64,000 bases of DNA, taken from assembly GCA_900540985.1 (NCBI GenBank), contig UQIC01000002.1, forward strand, positions 54,602 through 118,601, in the 5' to 3' direction. Shown here one piece after another: positions 51,067 through 62,654 of this stretch (within the stretch, counting starts at the first letter, position 1; every line of letters begins with the position of its first letter). Origin of the DNA: an uncultured Collinsella sp. (GTDB lineage Bacteria > Actinomycetota > Coriobacteriia > Coriobacteriales > Coriobacteriaceae). A program made the position numbers and the translations under genes. The notes under the pieces are model-generated. The model ran no database searches, was not told where the DNA came from, and saw nothing but the letters and a program-made list of their open reading frames with translations.

Positions 51067-53897
51067 TGGCTGCCAAACTCATCGATCTTTCCTTTACGCT
51101 CAACGACCGCAAGGTCAAGGTTCAGATTGCCCCCGATACCATGCTCTTTGCGCTGCTGCGCGAGCAGGGCTGCGCGTCGGTGCGCTGCGCCTGCGAGACC
51201 ACCAACTGCGGTCTGTGCACGGTGTGGCTCGACGGCGACCCGGTGCTGAGCTGCTCGGTTCCCGCCGCCCGTGTTGAGGGCCGCTCCGTCACCACGCTCG
51301 AGGGTCTCAAGGCCGAGTCCGAGGCGCTCGCCCGCGCAATGGCTGCCGAAGGCGCCGAGCAGTGCGGTTTTTGCGCCCCCGGCCTCATCATGAACGTGCT
51401 GGCGCTTGCCCGCGCCGCCAAGGAGGACCCGAGCCTCGTCGCCACGCGCGAGGAACTCTCGCGCCAGCTCGCCGGCAACCTCTGCCGCTGCAGCGGTTAC
51501 GAGAGCCAGCTGCGCGCCATCGTGCGCTTCCTCAATGAGTCTGGCGTGCAGGTTGGCTTTGAGATGCCCGAGCTGCCCGTCAACGAGACGAGCTCCGATG
51601 GTGTCGCGTACAAGCAGATCACCAAGAAGCAGCCCAAGAAGGACTCGAAGGCCCTGCTCGAGGGTCGTCCCGTCTACACCGGCGATATGGTGCCCGCCGG
51701 TGCGCTCATTGTCAAACTCAAGCGCAGCCCCTATGCCCGCGCCAAGATCCGCTCCATCGATACGTCGCGCGCCCTGAAGGTGCCCGGCGTCGTGGGCGTC
51801 TACACCTATGAGGACGTGCCCAAGCGCCGCTTTACCATCGCTGGCCAGAGCTATCCGCAGCCGAGTCCCTACGACCGCCTGATCCTCGAGAACCTCGTGC
51901 GCTACCAAAACGAGGAGGTGGCGATCGTCGCCGCCGAGACCGAGGAGGCCGCCGACAAGGCGCTCAAGCTCATCAAGGTCGACTACGAGGTACTCGAGCC
52001 CCTGTTCGACTTTACCCAGGCGCTCGATAACGACATCGTGGTCCACCCCGAGGGCGACGTGACCTTTATGTTTCCGCAGGGCGGCGACGTTCCGCGCAAC
52101 TTGGTATGCAGCGGCACGAGCGACTTTGGCGACTTGGACGAGGCCTTTGCCCAGAGCGACATCGTCTTCACCCGCACCTACACCAGCCAGGCCACGCAGA
52201 CCGCGCCCATGGAAACTTTCCGTGCCTTCGCGACGACCGACGCGTTCGGCCGCATTTCGGTGACCACCTCTACGCAGGTGCCCTTCCACGTGCGCCGCAT
52301 GGTCGCGCAGTCGCTCGACATCCCGCAGTCGCAGGTGCAGGTCATTAAGCCGCGCATCGGCGGCGGCTTTGGCTCCAAGCAGACGGGCTGCTGCGAGATC
52401 TTCGTGGCGTTCGTCACCCAGCAGACCGGCCGTCCGAGCTATTGCTGCTACACCCGCGAGGAGACCATCACCGCGGGCAACTCGCGTCACCAGATGCGGA
52501 TGACCGTTAAGTTGGGCGCCATGAACGACGGCACCATCACGGCCATCGACCTGCATACGCTGTCCAACGCCGGCGCCTATGGCGAGCATGCCACCACGAC
52601 GATCGGCCTTTCGGGCCACAAGAGCCTGCCCATCTACAACCACGTGAAGGCGAGCCGCTTTAGCTGGGACGCCGTCTACACCAATACCAACCGCGGCGGC
52701 GCGTATCGTGGCTATGGTGCCACCCAGGGCCAGTTTGCCGTGGAGAGCGCCGTCAACGAGCTCGCCGACATGCTGCACATGGACCCGGCCGATCTGCGCC
52801 TTAAGAACATCGTGCGCGAGGGCGAGATCATGCCGCAGTACTACAACGAGAAGCTCAACGCCTGCGCGCTCGACCGCTGCCTGCTTCGCGCGATGGACAT
52901 GATCGGTTGGCGCGACAAGCCGCTGGCCGTCGACCTGGGCGACCGTGTGCGTGCCCTGGGCTGTGCGCTCACCATGCAGGGCTCGGGCATTTCCAACGTG
53001 GATATCGCCGGCATCGACATGCGCCTGGAAGAGGACGGCTTCATTACCATCGGCACCGGCGCCACCGATAACGGCATGGGCGTCGACACGATCCTGGCGC
53101 AGATTGCCGCCGAGGAGCTGGGCGTTGAAAGCTCGCTCATTGTGGTGCGCGGCGTGGACACCGACGTGTCGCCGTTCGACGCCGGCTCGTACGCGAGTTC
53201 GGGCACGTACGTGACGGGCTTGGCGGCAAAGAACGCCGCGACCGAGCTGCGCGAGAAGATCTGCGCCAAGGCCGCCCAGATGTGGGACGTGGACGCCGCC
53301 GATGTGGTCTTTGATGGTCAGTATGTGCGCCTGTCCGACGAGCGTGCCGCGCGCGAACAGAACCGCTACCTCACGCTGCGCGACTTTGCCAACCTGTGCG
53401 TCAAGAACATCGCGGGCGGTGACGCGCTCACCTCGCATGCCTCTGCCTGCCTGCCCGTTTCGCCTCCGCCGTTTATGGCCGGCATTGCCGAGGTCGAGGT
53501 CGATAAGGCCACCGGCAAGGTGACCGTGGTGGACTACGCGGCGGCCGTGGACTGCGGCACCGTGATCAACGAGGCGCTCGCGCGTGTCCAGGCCGAGGGC
53601 GGCATTGCCCAGGGTATAGGCCATGCGCTCTACGAGATCGTCGAGCACGACGACCGCGGTCGCCTGCGCACCGGCAACTTTATGAGCTACAAGCTACCCA
53701 CGCGCCTGGATATCGGCAGCATTCGCGTGGCCTTTGAGCCGAGCTACGAGCCGACGGGCCCGTTTGGTGCCAAGTCGATCGGCGAGGTCGTCATCAACAC
53801 GCCGCTCGCCGCCGTGGCCTCGGCAGTGGCGCACGCCACCGGACACCAGGTCCGCTCGCTTCCGATCACGCCTGAGAAGGCCCTGCTGGGGGAGTAG
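51066..53897 (+). CDS. Molybdenum hydroxylase large subunit, fused [2Fe-2S] and molybdopterin domains (XdhD/YgfN-like)
   Basis: A 943-residue fusion. Residues 1-160 are the two [2Fe-2S] domains (CETTNCGLC with an upstream CAC; CGFC with CRCSG). The rest is the molybdopterin-cytosine-type catalytic domain with GGGFGSKQ, YRGYGATQGQ and the base glutamate in GPFGAKSIGE. Length and fusion match E. coli XdhD/YgfN, which is grouped with selenium-dependent hydroxylases. Purine or another N-heterocycle is the likely substrate. Direct selenocysteine is absent; a labile selenium ligand on molybdenum is possible but cannot be seen in sequence. Confidence 0.87.
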   Translation: MAAKLIDLSFTLNDRKVKVQIAPDTMLFALLREQGCASVRCACETTNCGLCTVWLDGDPVLSCSVPAARVEGRSVTTLEGLKAESEALARAMAAEGAEQCGFCAPGLIMNVLALARAAKEDPSLVATREELSRQLAGNLCRCSGYESQLRAIVRFLNESGVQVGFEMPELPVNETSSDGVAYKQITKKQPKKDSKALLEGRPVYTGDMVPAGALIVKLKRSPYARAKIRSIDTSRALKVPGVVGVYTYEDVPKRRFTIAGQSYPQPSPYDRLILENLVRYQNEEVAIVAAETEEAADKALKLIKVDYEVLEPLFDFTQALDNDIVVHPEGDVTFMFPQGGDVPRNLVCSGTSDFGDLDEAFAQSDIVFTRTYTSQATQTAPMETFRAFATTDAFGRISVTTSTQVPFHVRRMVAQSLDIPQSQVQVIKPRIGGGFGSKQTGCCEIFVAFVTQQTGRPSYCCYTREETITAGNSRHQMRMTVKLGAMNDGTITAIDLHTLSNAGAYGEHATTTIGLSGHKSLPIYNHVKASRFSWDAVYTNTNRGGAYRGYGATQGQFAVESAVNELADMLHMDPADLRLKNIVREGEIMPQYYNEKLNACALDRCLLRAMDMIGWRDKPLAVDLGDRVRALGCALTMQGSGISNVDIAGIDMRLEEDGFITIGTGATDNGMGVDTILAQIAAEELGVESSLIVVRGVDTDVSPFDAGSYASSGTYVTGLAAKNAATELREKICAKAAQMWDVDAADVVFDGQYVRLSDERAAREQNRYLTLRDFANLCVKNIAGGDALTSHASACLPVSPPPFMAGIAEVEVDKATGKVTVVDYAAAVDCGTVINEALARVQAEGGIAQGIGHALYEIVEHDDRGRLRTGNFMSYKLPTRLDIGSIRVAFEPSYEPTGPFGAKSIGEVVINTPLAAVASAVAHATGHQVRSLPITPEKALLGE

Positions 53898-54046
53898 CGG
53901 GTCGGCGAACAAGTCTTACAAGTCGTAATTGGCGGGGCGGGGCAACTCGTCCCGCCTTTTGCTCTCGTGGTGAGGTCGTGAGCTTGTAAAAGGTGTGCGT
54001 GCGCTTGCCGTTCGTATCTGCTATCATTCCTAGTCTGTGCGCTCAT

Positions 54047-54130
54047 GCGGGCGTGGCGGAATTGGTAGACGCGCCAGATTTAGGTTCTGGTGGGATTCCC
54101 GTGAAGGTTCGAGTCCTTTCGCCCGCACCA
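54047..54130 (+). tRNA. tRNA-Leu (anticodon UAG)
   Basis: GCGGGCG pairs with CGCCCGC. The anticodon arm is CCAGA-TTTAGGT-TCTGG (anticodon TAG), a type II variable arm is present, the T loop is TTCGAGT, and CCA is encoded. Confidence 0.97.
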
Positions 54131-54221
54131 TCGCACTTGCGTCGGCCCTGGCCGTCGCGACACTTTGTTGCATAAAGGTACCAGCACCTCAGATAAGCTG
54201 GGCAGTATGAGGAGGAACGTG

Positions 54222-55520
54222 TTGAACATCACCGCTTCTGACGTCAAGGACGCCAAGCTCACCGCTACGGTCACCATCCCGGCCGCCGACGTCGACGCCG
54301 CGATCAAGAAGGCTTACAAGGACACCGCCAAGAAGTACCGCTTCCCGGGCTTCCGTGCCGGCAAGGCCCCCCGTCCGGTCATCGACTCCGCTCTTGGCGC
54401 CGAGGCTACCCTCGCTCAGGCCACCAACGACCTGATCGCCGCCAACGAGCCCGCCGTCCTCAACGAGCTGGACATCGTCCCCACCAAGAACGGTGACTAC
54501 AAGGAGCTCGACCTCGCCAAGGATCACGAGGACTACACCTACACCGTCGAGTTCTCCCTGCGTCCCGCTGCCGAGCTCTCCTCCTTCGACGCTGTCGAGA
54601 TCGAGATGCCCCCTGCAGAGGTCACCGAGTCCGAGATCAACAACCAGGTCGAGATGCTCCTCAACTACCGTGCCACCTTCGAGGACGTCGAGGGTCGCGC
54701 CGTCGAGGCCGAGGACTACGTCACCGTCGACCTCAAGGCCGTCGAGAACGCCGACAACTTTGCCGCCGAGGGCCGCATGCTCATCGCCGGTAGCGACAGC
54801 AACCCCAAGGAGTTCAACGAGGCCCTGATTGGCGCTAACGTTGACGACGTCAAGACCGTCACCTGGACCGACGAGGTCGAGGAGGGCGAGGAGGCCGAGA
54901 CCCACACCGTCGAGGTCACCGTCAAGGGCATCAAGGTCCGCAACACCCCGGAGCTCACCGATGAGCTCGTCAAGTCCGACTTTGGCTTCGACAGCATCGA
55001 CGCTATGCGCGACGCCATCAAGATCGAGATCGAGCAGGACAAGGCTTCCCGCCTCCCGGCCGAGAAGGAGAACCGTTGCGTCTCCGCTCTCGCCGAGCGC
55101 CTGCAGCTCGACGAGATGGACGCCGACTACGAGCAGTCCGTCTTTGAGGAGCTTGGCCAGAACTTCCTGTCCAACCTCGCTGCCCGTGGCATGACGCTGG
55201 ACACCTGGCTGCCCGCTTCCGGCCTGACCATGGAGCAGTTCATCGGCGACCTGCACAAGCAGGCCAACGACGTTGCCCGTGAGTCCCTGGCGCTCGACGC
55301 CCTCGCTCGTGAGCTCAAGATTGAGGTTACCGAGGACGACATCAACGCCGAGTTCGAGAAGGCCGGCGTCAAGGACGTCGAGGCTTCCAAGGCCGAGTTC
55401 ATCGCCGATGGCCGCATGCCTGCCGTCCGCGAGTCCATCCGTCGCTCCAAGGCTGTCGACCACCTGGTCGAGAACGCCAAGGTGACCGAGGTCGACGAGA
55501 CCGCCAAGGACGCCGAGTAA
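54222..55520 (+). CDS. tig: Trigger factor
   Basis: A 432-residue ribosome-bound chaperone and prolyl isomerase. The ribosome-binding signature is FPGFRAGKAPR in the N-terminal domain, followed by an FKBP-like domain and the helical C-terminal domain. The TTG at 54222 (starting NITASDVKDAKLTA) is placed 6 bases after AGGAGG. The ATG at 54207 would put that ribosome site inside the coding sequence and is less likely; GTG 54219 is too close. clpP and clpX follow, the classic tig-clpP-clpX order. Confidence 0.93.
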   Translation: MNITASDVKDAKLTATVTIPAADVDAAIKKAYKDTAKKYRFPGFRAGKAPRPVIDSALGAEATLAQATNDLIAANEPAVLNELDIVPTKNGDYKELDLAKDHEDYTYTVEFSLRPAAELSSFDAVEIEMPPAEVTESEINNQVEMLLNYRATFEDVEGRAVEAEDYVTVDLKAVENADNFAAEGRMLIAGSDSNPKEFNEALIGANVDDVKTVTWTDEVEEGEEAETHTVEVTVKGIKVRNTPELTDELVKSDFGFDSIDAMRDAIKIEIEQDKASRLPAEKENRCVSALAERLQLDEMDADYEQSVFEELGQNFLSNLAARGMTLDTWLPASGLTMEQFIGDLHKQANDVARESLALDALARELKIEVTEDDINAEFEKAGVKDVEASKAEFIADGRMPAVRESIRRSKAVDHLVENAKVTEVDETAKDAE

Positions 55521-55596
55521 TTCTCGCCACCTTGCCCGCGAGCGCATGCGTGTGCCCGTGATGGGGTAAAGTTATACACCGGTTATCCGGTTGCTT

Positions 55597-55640
55597 CGTA
55601 CGGTGCCAGCCAATGCATAGCATGCGGGCACCGTACGTTT
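55597..55640 (+). terminator. Hairpin between tig and clpP
   Basis: CGTACGGTGCC pairs with GGCACCGTACG (55597-55607 with 55627-55637) and TTTAT follows. An inner GCAT/ATGC pair lengthens it. It is likely to end tig or act as a leader structure of clpP. Confidence 0.75.
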
Positions 55641-55683
55641 ATCTAGAACCAATTTGGTCCGCAAGAGAGAAATGGAGATGCGT

Positions 55684-56304
55684 ATGATCGCTAAGTTCGA
55701 TTCCGCCCTCGTGCCATACGTTATCGAGCAGACGCCGCGCGGCGAGCGCAGCTACGATATCTATTCGCGCCTGCTCAACGACCGCATCATCTTCTTGGGC
55801 GAGGAGATCAACTCCGTCAGCGCCAACCTGGTCGTTGCCCAGCTGCTGCATCTTGAGAGCCAAGATGCCGAGAAGGATATCTCGCTCTACATCAATTCGC
55901 CCGGTGGCGAGGTCTACTCCGGCCTGGCGATTCTTGACACTATGAACTTCATTAAGCCGCAGGTCTCGACCATTTGCGTCGGTATGGCCGCGTCTATGGC
56001 AGCCGTGCTGCTTTCGGCCGGCGCCAAGGGCAAGCGCTTCTGCCTGCCGCACTCCAAGGTCATGATTCACCAGCCCAGCGGCGGTGCCCAGGGTCAGCAG
56101 ACCGAGATCGAGATCGTGGCCGAGGAGATCAAGAAGACTCGCCGCGAGCTCAACCAGATCCTGTCCGACGCCTCGGGCCAGCCCATCGAGAAGGTCCAGG
56201 CCGACACCGAGCGCGACAACTACCTCACGGCTGCCGAGGCCCTTGACTACGGTCTAATCGACCGCATCGTCACCTCGCGCGATCTCGCCGCGAAGGACGC
56301 CTAG
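55684..56304 (+). CDS. clpP: ATP-dependent Clp protease proteolytic subunit
   Basis: A 206-residue ClpP. The catalytic triad is Ser104 (GMAASMA), His129 (MIHQPSGG) and Asp178 (TERDN), spaced 25 and 49 residues apart, as in E. coli. It forms the barrel that degrades proteins fed by ClpX. The ATG at 55684 has GGAG 6 bases upstream; in-frame ATGs at 55672 and 55678 are alternatives. clpX follows after one base. Confidence 0.95.
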   Translation: MIAKFDSALVPYVIEQTPRGERSYDIYSRLLNDRIIFLGEEINSVSANLVVAQLLHLESQDAEKDISLYINSPGGEVYSGLAILDTMNFIKPQVSTICVGMAASMAAVLLSAGAKGKRFCLPHSKVMIHQPSGGAQGQQTEIEIVAEEIKKTRRELNQILSDASGQPIEKVQADTERDNYLTAAEALDYGLIDRIVTSRDLAAKDA

Positions 56305-56305
56305 G

Positions 56306-57712
56306 ATGGCAGGTAACATGCAGGACAACTTTGACGAGAACGGCAACCCCATCCGCTGCTCCTTTTGCGGAAAAGAGCAGGGCCAGGTTCGTCGCCTCGT
56401 AAAGGGCCCGACCAACATCTTTATCTGTGACGAGTGCGTCGCCGCCTGCTCCGAGATCCTTGAGGAGTCGCTTGCTTCGGACTTTATGGACGCTGCCCGC
56501 AACGGCAAACTGCCGGGCTTCCTCAACGACCATGGTCAGGCTGCATCCCAGCCCGCCGTGGACCCCGAGACCGAGGGTTTTGAGCTCGAGGACGACCGCC
56601 AGGTCATCACGCACGTGCCGACCCCGCACGAGATCTATGACGAGCTTTCGGCTTATGTCATGGGCCAGGAGGACGCCAAGCGCGCCATGTCGGTGGCCGT
56701 GTACAACCACTATCGCCGCGTGATTGAGGGCGGTGCCGCGGTGTCTGCCTTTGACGACGGCTTGGACTCGCAGCTCGACGACGATATGGACGAGGTGGAG
56801 CTCGCCAAGTCCAATATCCTGCTGCTCGGTCCCACCGGTACCGGTAAGACCCTGCTTGCCCAGACACTCGCGCGCATCCTCGAAGTGCCGTTTGCCATTG
56901 CCGACGCCACCGCGCTTACCGAGGCAGGTTACGTGGGCGAGGATGTTGAGAACATCCTGCTCAAGCTCATCAACGCCGCCGATGGCGACATCGAGCGCGC
57001 GCAGGTGGGCATCATCTATGTCGATGAGATCGACAAGATTGCCCGCAAGGCCGAGAACCTTTCCATCACCCGCGATGTCTCGGGCGAGGGTGTTCAGCAG
57101 GCGCTGCTTAAGATTCTTGAGGGCACGGTGGCAAGCGTTCCGCCCACCGGCGGCCGCAAGCATCCCCAGCAGGAGCTGTTGCAGATCGACACGACTAACA
57201 TCCTGTTTATCTGCGGCGGTGCCTTTGTGGGCCTGGACAAGATCATCGCCGACCGCGTGGGCAACAAGGGCGTGGGCTTTAACTCCGAGATCGCCGGCCC
57301 CACCTCGGTCGACGAGAACGACCTGCTGCGTCAGGTGCTCCCGCAGGACCTCAACGCCTTTGGCATGATCCCCGAGTTCGTGGGTCGTACGCCCGTCGTC
57401 ACCCAGACGCAGGCGCTCGACGAGGACGACCTGGTGTCGATCCTGACCGAGCCCAAGAACGCCGTGGTGCGCCAGTACCGCAAGATGTTCCAGCTCGAGG
57501 ACGTTGAGCTTGAGTTTGAGGATGCCGCCCTGCACGAGATCGCCCGCATGGCGCTCGCCCGCAAGACCGGCGCCCGCGGCCTGCGCTCCATCTGCGAGGA
57601 CGTGCTGCAGCAGACGATGTTCGACCTCCCTAGCGAGGAGGGTGTCGTCAAGGTCATCGTGACCGAAGCCTCCGTAAAGGGCGAAGAACAGCCCCAGCGC
57701 ATCTACGGGTAA
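56306..57712 (+). CDS. clpX: ATP-dependent Clp protease ATP-binding subunit ClpX
   Basis: A 468-residue AAA+ unfoldase. The N-terminal zinc domain has Cys18, Cys21, Cys41 and Cys44. Walker A is GPTGTGKT (175-182), Walker B is IIYVDEIDKI, and the pore and sensor regions are intact. An acidic insert of about 20 residues (FDDGLDSQLDDDMDEVEL) precedes Walker A. It feeds unfolded substrates to ClpP. Confidence 0.96.
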   Translation: MAGNMQDNFDENGNPIRCSFCGKEQGQVRRLVKGPTNIFICDECVAACSEILEESLASDFMDAARNGKLPGFLNDHGQAASQPAVDPETEGFELEDDRQVITHVPTPHEIYDELSAYVMGQEDAKRAMSVAVYNHYRRVIEGGAAVSAFDDGLDSQLDDDMDEVELAKSNILLLGPTGTGKTLLAQTLARILEVPFAIADATALTEAGYVGEDVENILLKLINAADGDIERAQVGIIYVDEIDKIARKAENLSITRDVSGEGVQQALLKILEGTVASVPPTGGRKHPQQELLQIDTTNILFICGGAFVGLDKIIADRVGNKGVGFNSEIAGPTSVDENDLLRQVLPQDLNAFGMIPEFVGRTPVVTQTQALDEDDLVSILTEPKNAVVRQYRKMFQLEDVELEFEDAALHEIARMALARKTGARGLRSICEDVLQQTMFDLPSEEGVVKVIVTEASVKGEEQPQRIYG

Positions 57713-57734
57713 ACCAGCCAAAAACGTGTTTGCA

Positions 57735-57771
57735 AATAGCCTCCGACCACCCGCGGTCGGAGGCTATTTTA
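57735..57771 (+). terminator. Terminator of the clp genes
   Basis: AATAGCCTCCGACC with GGTCGGAGGCTATT, a 14-bp perfect stem, then TTATAT. Confidence 0.9.
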
Positions 57772-57862
57772 TATATACGCAATAACCCCAACTACCTGTG
57801 TTATTCTGTGTGTTTGTTTAAGCCTCAGCGAAGTCATTCAGACTGAAGTAAGCGATACCTAA

Positions 57863-57978
57863 GGGGAGGAATGTAGGCCCGATTTTCGTAGATTCCGCAC
57901 GAGCCGAAGACCACTTAATGTGGTCTTCGAGCGAGCCCAGGACTTGACCGAGCGAAAATCGGGCCTACATTCCTCCCC
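57863..57978 (-). repeat. Large foldback element V1 upstream of valS (core on minus strand)
   Basis: A perfect 26-bp inverted repeat (57863-57888 with 57953-57978) encloses a perfect 10-bp hairpin CGAAGACCAC-TTAAT-GTGGTCTTCG (57905-57929). Read on the minus strand, the inner part has AGTCCTGGGC, CACATTAAGTG and GTGCGGAA in that order. The same three blocks occur at the same spacing in the element at 60715 on the plus strand, while the stems of the two have different sequences. It ends 20 bases before valS. Confidence 0.85.
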
Positions 57979-57998
57979 GACGGGCAAGGGAGAGATAT

Positions 57999-60695
<2,697 letters not shown>

Positions 60696-60714
60696 GTCTA
60701 ACTTGGGGGCGCGT

Positions 60715-60815
60715 CCTGATGCTTTGCTCTCCGCTTCGGACAGTCCTGCGCAAGACGGACAGCACATTAAGTGCTGTCCTTTGCGTGCGGAACTTGCGGC
60801 GAGCAAAGCATCGGG
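60715..60815 (+). repeat. Large foldback element V2 downstream of valS (core on plus strand)
   Basis: Outer arms pair over 15 bases (CCTGATGCTTTGCTC with its complement, one wobble). After one mismatch, CCGC pairs with GCGG. The inner hairpin is GGACAGCAC-ATTAA-GTGCTGTCC (60757-60779). Flanking single-stranded blocks AGTCCTGCGC and GTGCGGAA match V1 read on its minus strand. It starts 20 bases after the valS stop and has no T-run. Confidence 0.85.
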
Positions 60816-60975
60816 CCGCTCCTAGTTCGTTTACGTGGCTGCTTGCAACTGGTAGGTTAGGGCCACCGGGTTGTGGCCTTGAGCTCGTTGCAAAGCGGTG
60901 TTTGGCTGATATTTTGAATGGGAGGGGCTCGTTGTTTGTTACGGGCCTCTTTTTATGTTGAGGGGACTTTGGGTT

Positions 60976-62319
60976 ATGGCTAAGCGTTCTGGGTCGTATG
61001 TCGTTCCTTTCTCGTTTGAGCTGCTTTCGTTTGATGAGGCTGTGGGGCTGGCTGCCGATACGGGGCGGATTTCTGGGGATGCTGGTCCTCTGCTCGAGAC
61101 GGTTATCGATATGCTCGATGAGCTGGAGCGTCCGGATGAGTATTTCGATTGCATTCAGGTTGCCGGTACCAATGGCAAGACTTCGACCACGCGTTTTTCG
61201 GCCGCCATCCTTCGCGGGGAGGGGCTCAAGACCGCGCTGTATACGTCACCGCAGCTGGTTCGCTACCCCGAGCGCATGGAGGTCGATGGACGCGTCGTGA
61301 GCGACGAGGCCTTTGCCCGTGGCGTTTCGGCAGCTGTCGAGGCGGGGCGTCGCGTGAATGCGCGCCGTGTGGCGGCGGGGGTGCGTGCCTATTCCATCAC
61401 GCCGTTTGACCTGCTGACGGCTGCCGCACTTGTAGTGTTTGCCGAGGCCGCGGTGGATGTTGCCGTACTCGAGGTCGGCATGGGCGGTCGTTGGGACGCC
61501 ACGAGTGCGACCGATCCCGTCGCCGTTGCCATTACGGGCATTGGGCTCGATCACACGCGCATCCTGGGCGACACGCTTGAGGCCATTGCGGGTGAGAAGG
61601 CGGCGGTTATCAAGCCCGGACGTCTGGTTGTGCTGGGCGAGGGCACGCATGAGGCGAGTGTTCAACGCGTGATGGATGCTCGTTGTCGCGAGTGCGGCGT
61701 TGTGCCGCTTGTGGTAAGCCACGCCACGACTAAGGTGCCGGAGCACGTGGGCGATACGGTTGGGTTTAGCTGCACCACGCCGCGTGCGATCTATACGTCG
61801 AGCATGGTCAAGCCGGCGTATCAGCCGCAGAATGCTGCGTGCGCGATTATGCTCTGCGAGGGGTATCTGGGTCGCGAACTCGATCATGACAAGCTCGATG
61901 CGTCGCTTATGGGCTGTCCCACGCCGGGTCGATTTGATGTGCTGGGAACTGACCCGCTCAAGCTGATCGACGCCTGCCATAACCCCCAGAGCTGCGAGAA
62001 CTTTGTGAACGCGCTGGACGAGATCGATCCGTGTGTTGAAAATCGCCCCACGCTGCTGTGCGCCGCGCTGGCAGACAAGGACGTGGCGGGTATCGTTGAC
62101 GTGCTGATCCCGGCTTTCCCGCGCGTGGTCGTGACGCAGACCGATTCCGATCGCGCCCTGCCGGCAGAGGAGCTCGCCGCCCTCGTTGATGCCGATAAGC
62201 TCGCGGGCGTATACCCCAGCGTTTCCGAGGCCCTCGCAGCTTTCATGGCCGCGGGCGAGCCCTTCGTAGCAGCCGGCACCATCACCCTAGCCGGCGAAGT
62301 AGCCGGCCTGCTGCGCTAA
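60976..62319 (+). CDS. folC: Folylpolyglutamate synthase / dihydrofolate synthase
   Basis: A 447-residue Mur-ligase-fold enzyme with the ATP-binding GTNGKTST (64-71) and EVGMGGRWDATSAT, both typical of FolC. It adds glutamates to folates and may also make dihydrofolate. The ATG at 60976 follows GAGGGG; an ATG at 60955 is possible. It may be transcribed with valS through the V2 element. Confidence 0.92.
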   Translation: MAKRSGSYVVPFSFELLSFDEAVGLAADTGRISGDAGPLLETVIDMLDELERPDEYFDCIQVAGTNGKTSTTRFSAAILRGEGLKTALYTSPQLVRYPERMEVDGRVVSDEAFARGVSAAVEAGRRVNARRVAAGVRAYSITPFDLLTAAALVVFAEAAVDVAVLEVGMGGRWDATSATDPVAVAITGIGLDHTRILGDTLEAIAGEKAAVIKPGRLVVLGEGTHEASVQRVMDARCRECGVVPLVVSHATTKVPEHVGDTVGFSCTTPRAIYTSSMVKPAYQPQNAACAIMLCEGYLGRELDHDKLDASLMGCPTPGRFDVLGTDPLKLIDACHNPQSCENFVNALDEIDPCVENRPTLLCAALADKDVAGIVDVLIPAFPRVVVTQTDSDRALPAEELAALVDADKLAGVYPSVSEALAAFMAAGEPFVAAGTITLAGEVAGLLR

Positions 62320-62333
62320 CCCATCCCCTCAGC

Positions 62334-62400
62334 AGTTGCGGTGAAATGCGGACTGTTTTACAAACCAGAAGCCTCAAACAGTCCGTATATCACCGCAACT
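62334..62400. repeat. Palindromic repeat P1, copy 5
   Basis: Arms of 25 bases with two mismatches, AGTTGCGGTGAAATGCGGAC on the left and the inverted equivalent ending CACCGCAACT. It begins 15 bases after folC. Confidence 0.88.
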
Positions 62401-62446
62401 CAAAAGCAGCTAATTTGGGACGGGCTTTGTCTTGAGTGGACCGCTC

Positions 62447-62606
62447 GCCACGAAATGGGCCTATCTACTACGTTTTACCGACTACCCTCGATCATGCCGA
62501 GAATCGCGAAATTAAAACCGCAGGTAGACGGCTTGCAGATTTTGCGAAAAACCAGTTATGGTCGACCCATGCGGGTTAAACGTAGTAGATAGGCCGTTTT
62601 TGTGGC
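62447..62606 (+). mobile_element. 160-bp terminal-inverted-repeat element P2, copy B (MITE-like)
   Basis: Ends are 29-bp inverted repeats starting GCCACGAAATGGGCCTATC, with three mismatches. It is the same length as copy A (24201-24360) and aligns throughout with that copy's minus strand. Non-coding. Confidence 0.8.
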
Positions 62607-62654
62607 GCGGTATTGGTGGGATGCGGCAAAGGGACAGCCCCTTTGCTGCATTGC

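Larger units (their letters stand above)
62320..62654. other. Repeat-filled region between folC and the M24 peptidase gene
   Basis: No gene. It holds palindrome P1 (62334-62400), half of palindrome P3 (62409-62431), the 160-bp element P2 (62447-62606) and a hairpin GCGGCAAAGGG/CCCTTTGCTGC (62623-62651), which may end both convergent genes. The order P1, P3, P2 is partly the same as in the cluster at 24046-24480. Confidence 0.85.

Noticed and set aside
51063..53648. An 861-codon open frame on the minus strand opposite the molybdenum hydroxylase gene
   Set aside because: High GC keeps the complementary frame free of stops. Its translation is low-complexity Gly/Val/Arg/Leu and matches no family, while the plus strand has clear catalytic motifs.
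54207..54221. ATG at 54207 as the tig start
   Set aside because: The AGGAGG ribosome site would lie inside the gene. TTG 54222 has ideal spacing and gives the usual N-terminus.
57772..57998. A T-box riboswitch before valS
   Set aside because: The conserved T-box sequence and specifier-loop layout are not present. The space is filled by the V1 foldback.
60719..60961. An 80-codon frame across element V2
   Set aside because: It covers the foldback stem and has no ribosome site or family resemblance.
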